Made by a program: the position numbers and the translations under genes. The notes under the pieces were generated by a model. That model was given only the letters and a program-made list of their open reading frames with translations, did no database searches and had not been told where the DNA came from. A DNA stretch of 12,952 bases from an uncultured Gardnerella sp. (lineage in GTDB: Bacteria > Actinomycetota > Actinomycetes > Actinomycetales > Bifidobacteriaceae). How positions within the stretch are numbered: position 1 is the stretch's first letter; each line of letters begins with the position of its first letter. The DNA is taken from NCBI GenBank assembly GCA_947289115.1, contig CAMYPG010000012.1:1-12952 (forward strand). The letters run 5' to 3'. Of the stretch, positions 1 through 4,851 are shown in pieces.

Positions 1-48
1 CGAGATTCCTCTACGTCTCGTGGGCTCGGAGATGTGTATAAGAGACAG
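1..48. other. Sequencing adapter residue (Nextera i7, index N712)
   Basis: This is not genomic DNA. Bases 1-6 (cgagat) match the end of the Illumina P7 primer, 7-14 (tcctctac) match index N712 as written in the primer, and 15-48 match the Nextera read-2 transposase adapter in full. Its last 19 bases (30-48, agatgtgtataagagacag) are the Tn5 mosaic end. Genomic sequence starts at base 49. The adapter identity comes from memory of the published oligos; the match is exact over the whole stretch. Confidence 0.97.
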
Positions 49-81
49 GGGATGCGCTCTAACCACCTGAGCTACGGGCCC
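49..81 (-). tRNA. tRNA-Ile (GAU), 5' part only, cut by the adapter
   Basis: Read on the minus strand from base 81, the sequence gives a 7-base acceptor strand (GGGCCCG), TA, a D arm with stem GCTC/GAGC and loop AGGTGGTTA, a G, and the 5' side of an anticodon stem (CATCC) plus one loop base. It then runs into the adapter at base 48, so the anticodon, variable loop, T arm and 3' acceptor strand are missing. The visible half resembles actinobacterial tRNA-Ile(GAU), where CATCC pairs with GGGTG. Because the anticodon is not present, the amino acid is an inference; tRNA-Ala is the main alternative. The tRNA class of the fragment is secure. Confidence 0.75.
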
Positions 82-82
82 A

Positions 83-107
83 ACTTGTATGTCGAAAACA
101 TACAAGT
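83..107 (-). repeat. 9-bp perfect inverted repeat directly before the tRNA
   Basis: ACTTGTATG (83-91) and CATACAAGT (99-107) form a perfect 9-bp stem around a 7-base loop. In the minus direction it ends one base before the first tRNA nucleotide and has no T-run after it, so it does not look like a normal intrinsic terminator for the upstream dps gene. If the promoter at 112-139 is correct, it makes up almost the whole 5' leader of the pre-tRNA. Confidence 0.8.
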
Positions 108-111
108 AGTT

Positions 112-139
112 AGATTAGCACATGAAACAAAAATGTCAA
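112..139 (-). promoter_or_regulatory. Probable promoter of the tRNA gene
   Basis: On the minus strand there is a perfect -35 box TTGACA (139-134), a 16-base spacer and a -10 box TAATCT (117-112) that keeps the key first, second and last positions. The expected start is near base 105, at the first bases of the inverted repeat that leads into the tRNA. The -10 box is a weak match, so this is a moderate call. Confidence 0.5.
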
Positions 140-160
140 ATAGCAAATCCAAGCGTGTCG

Positions 161-186
161 CAAAATTATTCTACAAAATTATTCTA
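161..186. repeat. 13-bp perfect tandem duplication across the dps stop codon
   Basis: CAAAATTATTCTA occurs twice head to tail (161-173 and 174-186). The second copy contains the dps stop codon (179-181), so the duplication changes only the last codon region and the 3' flank. It resembles a replication-slippage duplication; a second 13-bp duplication of different sequence lies at 11378-11403. Confidence 0.9.
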
Positions 187-658
187 AATGACTGCGCATA
201 AACCACTGGAACTTTTCAAGCTGCTGAACATGGTCTTGAATAATGTTTGAGCTAACAATATCAAGATCATCAAGCTGAGAAATTGCCTTACGATCATCTG
301 CAATCATATCGTTGTAATACTCAATTAATGCTTGCAAATACTCTTTGGTGGACTTTCTACCACTAAGAGCAAAACGCTTCCAAGTGCGCGAAGCTACAAC
401 ATCGTCTGCGCGACCAAGTGGGGATCCACCAAGCGTTGCAATTCGCTCAGCTGTTTCATCGGCTTGAGCTAAAACTTCTGCAACCTGAGGATCAAGCATT
501 TCATGAACTGCAATAAAGTCTGGACCCGTAACATTCCAATGTGCATGCTTTAAAATTAAAGCAGCTTCCTGCTCGTGACTTAAGCGATTCTGCAAAATAT
601 CGATTGCTTTCTCGCTAGACGATTCATCAAGACCTGGCACAATATGAGTTAAAGCCAT
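179..658 (-). CDS. dps: Dps family DNA-binding ferritin-like protein
   Basis: Encodes 159 residues, the usual Dps length. Dps proteins form 12-subunit shells that oxidise Fe(II) with hydrogen peroxide, store the iron and, in many species, bind DNA, protecting cells from oxidative damage in the cytoplasm. The inter-subunit ferroxidase site is complete: His40 in KHAHWNV, His52 and Asp56 in VHEMLD, Asp67 and Glu71 in DETAERI, with exactly the spacing of E. coli Dps. The N-terminal tail is short and acidic, without the Lys-rich arm that binds DNA in E. coli, so DNA binding is uncertain. The open frame reaches up to an ATG at 673, but the Shine-Dalgarno sequence GGAGG lies inside that extension, so the start is placed at 658. 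It lies about 50 bases after the corC-like gene on the same strand and may be cotranscribed. No intrinsic terminator is seen after it. Confidence 0.93.
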   Translation of the reverse strand: MALTHIVPGLDESSSEKAIDILQNRLSHEQEAALILKHAHWNVTGPDFIAVHEMLDPQVAEVLAQADETAERIATLGGSPLGRADDVVASRTWKRFALSGRKSTKEYLQALIEYYNDMIADDRKAISQLDDLDIVSSNIIQDHVQQLEKFQWFMRSHLE

Positions 659-666
659 ATTAGTAT

Positions 667-671
667 CCTCC
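667..671 (-). promoter_or_regulatory. Shine-Dalgarno site that sets the dps start
   Basis: GGAGG at 671-667 lies 8 bases before the ATG at 658. The in-frame ATG at 673 overlaps this site and has only A-rich sequence upstream, so it is unlikely to be used. Confidence 0.85.
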
Positions 672-708
672 ATTTTTTGTTTATTTTTGTTTAATTTTAT
701 TCAAATCT

Positions 709-2037
709 TTAATTTACTTCGGTTTTTCTGACTTCAATCGTAGCTATTCTACGCCCATCAACCTCCGTAACTGTCATATCGTAGCCATCCGCATCGTGCA
801 AAATAGCTCCAACCTTGCCCATTGAGCCAGTGTGAGCAAGGAAATAGCCTGCAACAGTTTCATAAGGTCCATCCTCTAGCTCAATTCCAGTCACATCTGC
901 GAAATCTTCTATAGTCATTCCACCGTCAACCGTAGCAACCCCGTTTACAAACACAGTAGCTTTACTGTCACGCTTCAAATCTGACTCGTCTGGCAAATCG
1001 TATTCATCTCTGATATCTCCAACCAATTCCTCGGTCATGTCTTCAAGAGTCACGATGCCATCCGTTCCGCCATACTCGTCAATAACAACAGCAAGATGTA
1101 TTCCACGTTTTCTAAGCAGCTCCAAGCTTGGAAGCAATTTAGATGTTCCAGGAAGACTTATTCCTTCTCGAGTTACATCTGCAACTGTTTTAGCATTAGG
1201 ATCTCTAACATCTAACAAATCGCGTACATGCACAAATCCAATAACATCGTCAAAATCTTTGCCTGTTACAGGATATCTAGAATATGGCAATTCTCTAATT
1301 TTTGCAGCAGCTTCTTCAAGACTTAAAGATCCGTCCAAAAACTCAACGTCTGCACGAGGACGCATAACTTCGGCAACAATCGTTTCAGAAGCATCAAAAA
1401 CATCGTCTAAAATTGTTCGCTCATCTTGGCTAAGCTTTTTATTCGAGTTAACTAAAACACGTAGCTCTTCGTCGGAAACTTCACTTTCCTTTTCGTTTGG
1501 ATCGAATCCAAGAAGTCTCACAAAACCGTTGGTGTTCTTAGCAATCAACCATATTAAAGGCTTGCATATTTTGGAGAATATATCTACTGCTGGAACAACT
1601 GCTCGAGCGATTTGCTCAGAGCGCTGCATTGCTATTCTCTTTGGCACAAGTTCAGAAATTACTATTGAAAAATACGATATTATAAGCGTTAAAACAATAG
1701 TCGTTAATGGTCCAGCAACATGATCTGGAACTCCCCAAGACTTTACAATTGGCACAATATGAGGCGCGATTGCAGATTCGCCAAAAGACGCCGAAAGAAA
1801 TCCCGAAAGCGTAACTCCGATTTGAAGAGTGGAAAGAAAAGTGTTTGGATCTCGAGCTATTTTTGCAACTCTTTTCCCACGAGCATCCTGCGTTTCCATG
1901 CGGTCTAATTGCGACGATCGCAAATTAACAAGCGCAAGTTCGGTTGCTGCAAATATGGAACCAAACAAAAGGAACACAACAATGAGTGCAATGTTAAAAC
2001 CCAACGACATACTTGCTATCTTAGTTGAATTTAACAT
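709..2037 (-). CDS. CorC/HlyC-family membrane protein (DUF21/CNNM plus CBS pair)
   Basis: Encodes 442 residues, typical of the family once called hemolysin C or CorC. The order is: an N-terminal DUF21/CNNM membrane domain (about 10-200) with hydrophobic segments near 12-35, 66-90, 108-132 and 145-168; a pair of CBS domains (about 222-342) starting at VMRPRADV and ending in the conserved EYGGTDGIVTLEDMTEELVG stretch; and a C-terminal CorC_HlyC domain (about 357-438). Family members are linked to magnesium or cobalt export, and CBS pairs usually sense adenine nucleotides; the ion here is not evident from the sequence. The gene lies 42 bases after the TIGR03943-type gene and may belong to the same transcript. 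The ATG at 2037 has no clear ribosome binding site; ATG at 2010 (MSLGF) is an alternative start and would still keep the membrane domain. Despite the old name there is no evidence for a hemolysin. Confidence 0.88.
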   Translation of the reverse strand: MLNSTKIASMSLGFNIALIVVFLLFGSIFAATELALVNLRSSQLDRMETQDARGKRVAKIARDPNTFLSTLQIGVTLSGFLSASFGESAIAPHIVPIVKSWGVPDHVAGPLTTIVLTLIISYFSIVISELVPKRIAMQRSEQIARAVVPAVDIFSKICKPLIWLIAKNTNGFVRLLGFDPNEKESEVSDEELRVLVNSNKKLSQDERTILDDVFDASETIVAEVMRPRADVEFLDGSLSLEEAAAKIRELPYSRYPVTGKDFDDVIGFVHVRDLLDVRDPNAKTVADVTREGISLPGTSKLLPSLELLRKRGIHLAVVIDEYGGTDGIVTLEDMTEELVGDIRDEYDLPDESDLKRDSKATVFVNGVATVDGGMTIEDFADVTGIELEDGPYETVAGYFLAHTGSMGKVGAILHDADGYDMTVTEVDGRRIATIEVRKTEVN

Positions 2038-2079
2038 ATATAAAAAGCTTTGTGCTTAATATCGGAATAATATACACAA

Positions 2080-2910
2080 TCAGGTTCTATAAAAATAACC
2101 GGATGGAGCTTTACTTATCTCTTTAATGGATTCAACTTTAAGAACCACACCTTTGTGTGAATATCCACTAACACCAATATTCCCAAGTGAGATATTAGCT
2201 TTTACAATCACCCATTGGTGATTTTTAAATCGTAAGTTTTTAGAAAAATCTGCAACAAACCCAAACGGAGACATATCTAGAATGCAGCAAGACATAAATT
2301 GTCTAGATATGCGAACCTGATTTTTAGAAAGCGTGTTTTCTCGACTTATAAAACCTTTTACCACAATTTCATATCCCTGGTATTTCTCTAAATTATGGTC
2401 AATTTCGTCATACCAATTTCCAAAATCATCGTCTGAAATAATAATTTTTTTATTAGCTACGTCTAGTTCTCTTAAAGTTTTTTTATTATTTTTACGATTA
2501 GACGCGATTGCTATTGCGCGCCCAGAGGCGTACTCGTCAAAACCTGCAGACTTTGTAAAACCTTGATCTAATGCTGATTTTGACATTTGAAGTGGAATTA
2601 AAATCACGAGCATTGGAATTATTAGGGAAACAAGAATGCGTTTAGAATCTTTTGCAAAAACTGGAATAATACCAAAAAGCGAGCAAATTCCCAAAACAAA
2701 AAGCAAAATCGCAGCAAAAATAAGGTATACGAATGCGCGCGGAGTGGTAAGGATTGTGTAGCATCCGCTTAATGCGCTCCACATTAGTGTGGCTGAAAAG
2801 CAAATCAAACACAACGATTGCGCAATATGAGCAAAAGTAATTTTATGCTTAGTTTGCTTGCAATCTGCATTATTACAATCAACATTGCATACAACATTTA
2901 CACTACTCAT
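2080..2910 (-). CDS. TIGR03943-type membrane protein, partner of the adjacent permease
   Basis: Encodes 276 residues from the chosen start. A short cytosolic-looking Cys-rich N-terminus (Cys8, Cys12, Cys17) is followed by about three membrane segments (28-48, 58-84, 91-109) and a long soluble C-terminal domain (about 120-276). That domain carries the family hallmark RISRQFMSCC (200-209) after a GYEIVVKGF strand. Such proteins (compare YcgQ of B. subtilis and SMU_746/747 of S. mutans) are found next to ArsP_1/UPF0718 permeases and are thought to form a two-part membrane complex; the substrate is not established. The start at 2910 is preferred because its ATG overlaps the permease stop as ATGA, with GGGGTG just upstream; the frame is open to an ATG at 2958 inside the permease gene. 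Family assignment is by recalled motifs, not a search. Confidence 0.8.
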   Translation of the reverse strand: MSSVNVVCNVDCNNADCKQTKHKITFAHIAQSLCLICFSATLMWSALSGCYTILTTPRAFVYLIFAAILLFVLGICSLFGIIPVFAKDSKRILVSLIIPMLVILIPLQMSKSALDQGFTKSAGFDEYASGRAIAIASNRKNNKKTLRELDVANKKIIISDDDFGNWYDEIDHNLEKYQGYEIVVKGFISRENTLSKNQVRISRQFMSCCILDMSPFGFVADFSKNLRFKNHQWVIVKANISLGNIGVSGYSHKGVVLKVESIKEISKAPSGYFYRT

Positions 2911-4010
2911 AGCATCACACCCCATGCAAGGTGAACAAGAAGCGCTGCGAGTAAGCAAATAACAACAATAGTTGCTGTTAGACGTATCACAAATTTCCCT
3001 TTAAAATCTTCAATAAGCATAAGAGTGTTTTTTATGTCTAGCATTGGCCCAAAAAGCAGAAAAACAATTACTGAACTCATTGGAAGAGAAGCAGCCAAAG
3101 AGCGCGCAATTACTGCGTCGGAGCTTGAACATAAGGAGCTTGCGTATGCTATTAGCATCATTGCTGGAATCGCCACAAAAACTGTTGTTGTGTTTATTTT
3201 TGATGCAGGATCTGCGCCAAGCCAAACGCGAATAATCGAAGCTACAGTTGTTCCAAACAATATTATTGGCATTAATCGCATAAAATCCGCATAGACGTGA
3301 TGAGCATAAATTTTTAAATGATCTTTAAAACTTATTAAAGGCCCATCATTATTGTCAAAATCACATGAATCACATGTTGATCCACATGATTTTATGAAAA
3401 ATTTTTCCCTTAAAACTTGTGATTTTACAGGAAAAATCACAAAACTAACTCCCACTAAAAGAGCCACACCAACACCCAAAGCCACTCGAGTCACAGCAAC
3501 TGCTGGAACGTCCGCAAATGCGTACCAAGTAGCCCAAATAGAAACAGGATTTACCACTGGCACAGCGCACAAAAACGTTACAGCACAAGGCAATGGCAGC
3601 TTTCGCGCAACAAGACGAGAAAACGTTGGAACAACAACACAATCACATACTGGCACACAGACTCCAGCAAGAATTGCAGCCAAAAACCCATTTGCAATAG
3701 ACTTTGGAGCGTGTTTTTCAATAAAATCTGCCGTAATCCACGTTTCTACAGCAGCAGAAACAAGCACGCCAATTAGCGTAAAAGGAACAGCTTGTAAAAG
3801 CAGCCCAGCAACACCCATAATAATAGTGTTTACAGGCATCCAAGGGTTGCGCGCTTGCAACGCTGGAAACATTGCAATAATAAGAGCTACAAGAGGCACT
3901 CCTGCAATCAAAAAAAGATAGTTTGCAGAATTTGCTTGTTTTGCTTTACTTGCTTTACTTGCTTTTTCTACTTGGCTCGTTGTTTTTGCTTCGGTTTCTG
4001 TTTTTAGCAT
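2907..4010 (-). CDS. Predicted permease, ArsP_1/UPF0718 (COG0701) family
   Basis: Encodes 367 residues, mostly membrane-embedded: segments near 30-52, 60-90, 106-130, 138-165, 170-194, 243-265, 276-293, 308-335 and 342-363. Two family signatures are visible: GVCVPVCDCVVVP (116-128) followed by AVPVVNPVS in the first half, and SSLCSSSDAV (291-300) with FGPMLDIKN in the second half, the internal repeat typical of the family. Some relatives (ArsP) export organoarsenicals; most members have no known substrate. A hydrophilic loop between the halves has CGSTCDSC (Cys209, Cys213, Cys216), a possible metal-binding site. The N-terminus is Lys/Ala-rich (KASKASKAKQ), partly from a 9-base tandem repeat (3943-3960). 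The start overlaps the carbonic anhydrase stop by 7 bases, with GGTGGAAG as ribosome binding site inside that gene, and the stop overlaps the next gene by 4 bases, so the three are translated together. Confidence 0.88.
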   Translation of the reverse strand: MLKTETEAKTTSQVEKASKASKAKQANSANYLFLIAGVPLVALIIAMFPALQARNPWMPVNTIIMGVAGLLLQAVPFTLIGVLVSAAVETWITADFIEKHAPKSIANGFLAAILAGVCVPVCDCVVVPTFSRLVARKLPLPCAVTFLCAVPVVNPVSIWATWYAFADVPAVAVTRVALGVGVALLVGVSFVIFPVKSQVLREKFFIKSCGSTCDSCDFDNNDGPLISFKDHLKIYAHHVYADFMRLMPIILFGTTVASIIRVWLGADPASKINTTTVFVAIPAMMLIAYASSLCSSSDAVIARSLAASLPMSSVIVFLLFGPMLDIKNTLMLIEDFKGKFVIRLTATIVVICLLAALLVHLAWGVML

Positions 4011-4663
4011 GACAACACTTCCACCAAGCCGTCACTCATTCGATACCTTGCTCCAACAAGCATCAAAGCGTCTTTGAAAACAGCTTCGCGAATTATTTGT
4101 GATTTTTCGCAAATTTCAGCCAAAATATTAGATACGTGAATACGTTCAATATCATCTGTATCTAAATTTTCCTCAACACCTGCGAGCACAGCAGGCCCTA
4201 AAGAACGCAGCAATATTAACTCGCTCGACTCAATTATTTCGCTTGTTTTATCTTCGCCGTATTCAGAAACCAGCTTTTGCACGTTCGGCAAAACAGCCTT
4301 TACGGCGCCGCAATGCTCATGCCCAAGCACAACCAACACTTTTACTCCCAAATCACTTACAGCGTATTCTAGCGAAGCTATTACGGCATCATCCAACACT
4401 TCTCCAGCTGTGCGAACAGAAAAAATATCGCCCAAACCGGCGTCGAATATAAATTCTGGAGCAACTCGCGAATCTGCGCACGAAAGCACAACAGCTCCAG
4501 GATGCTGACCGTCAATAAGTTTCATGCGCGATTCTGAATTTACGCCTGCATGTGCTGAATTGCCGTCTGCAAATTTGCGATTCCCTGCAAGCATTGCGCT
4601 TAATACCGATGTAGCTAAAACTGAATCTTCATTAGCAAAATCTTCGCTGACTTCTTCTTGCAT
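4004..4663 (-). CDS. Beta-class carbonic anhydrase
   Basis: Encodes 219 residues and catalyses the reversible hydration of CO2 to bicarbonate using zinc. The active site is readable: Cys62 in SCADSR with the Asp64-Arg66 dyad, and His115 and Cys118 in LGHEHCGAV, giving the Cys-His-Cys zinc ligands; RTAGE (84-88) is the following conserved strand. No signal peptide is seen, so it should be cytosolic. AGGAGA stands 5 bases before the ATG at 4663. It is the first gene of an overlapping three-gene operon with the permease and the TIGR03943-type protein, an arrangement I do not recognise from textbook systems. Its product is the co-substrate of the PEP carboxylase encoded just upstream on the same strand, although a terminator lies between them. 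Confidence 0.93.
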   Translation of the reverse strand: MQEEVSEDFANEDSVLATSVLSAMLAGNRKFADGNSAHAGVNSESRMKLIDGQHPGAVVLSCADSRVAPEFIFDAGLGDIFSVRTAGEVLDDAVIASLEYAVSDLGVKVLVVLGHEHCGAVKAVLPNVQKLVSEYGEDKTSEIIESSELILLRSLGPAVLAGVEENLDTDDIERIHVSNILAEICEKSQIIREAVFKDALMLVGARYRMSDGLVEVLSC

Positions 4664-4787
4664 TATTATCTCCTACACTGGCATTGGCAATATTTTCAGT
4701 TGCTTAAAGTTTAAAATTTTTGACTTAGAATATATTGTATCTTTCGTAGTAAATAAGAATTTTGTTTAAGAATATAAGCCTATTATC
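4664..4787 (-). promoter_or_regulatory. Leader and likely promoter region of the carbonic anhydrase operon
   Basis: This AT-rich gap follows the PEP carboxylase terminator, so the operon needs its own promoter here. The best -10 candidate is TACAAT (4739-4734), five of six matches, but I find no good -35 box at the proper distance. Downstream of it lies an imperfect 14-bp palindrome (4685-4698, TGGCAATATTTTCA) in the presumed leader. The ribosome binding site AGGAGA ends the region. Confidence 0.4.
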
Positions 4788-4825
4788 AAAAAAGCTCCCG
4801 TATTGCAATTCGCAAATACGAGAGC
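4788..4825 (-). terminator. Intrinsic terminator of PEP carboxylase
   Basis: On the minus strand an 11-bp stem (GCTCTCGTATT with AATACGGGAGC, one T-G wobble) can be extended by TGC/GCA after a one-base bulge, and is followed directly by six T residues. It lies 26 bases after the PEP carboxylase stop codon. The opposite strand lacks a T-run after the stem, so it acts in one direction. Confidence 0.88.
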
Positions 4826-4851
4826 CTTCTTGATTCAGTAATTTATTAAAA

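Noticed and set aside
30..48. Tn5 mosaic end as a transposon remnant
   Set aside because: It is part of a complete Nextera adapter with index and P7 end, so it comes from library preparation.
83..107. Intrinsic terminator of dps
   Set aside because: The stem is good, but no T-run follows on the minus strand; the next bases are TGGGCCC of the tRNA region.
1037..1723. 228-codon plus-strand open frame
   Set aside because: It lies entirely opposite the CorC/HlyC-like gene, which has clear domains; the plus frame is a Ser/Thr-rich shadow.
709..2037. Hemolysin
   Set aside because: The family name is historical; the DUF21, CBS and CorC_HlyC domain order points to an ion-transport-related membrane protein.
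2911..2958. Longer N-terminus (MLTRSASCSPCMGCDA) of the TIGR03943-type protein, adding three Cys
   Set aside because: The ATG at 2910 has the better ribosome binding site and an ATGA overlap; the extension lies within the permease coding end.
3352..3921. 189-codon plus-strand open frame
   Set aside because: It is opposite the permease gene and shows the Thr/Ala-rich composition expected of an antisense shadow.
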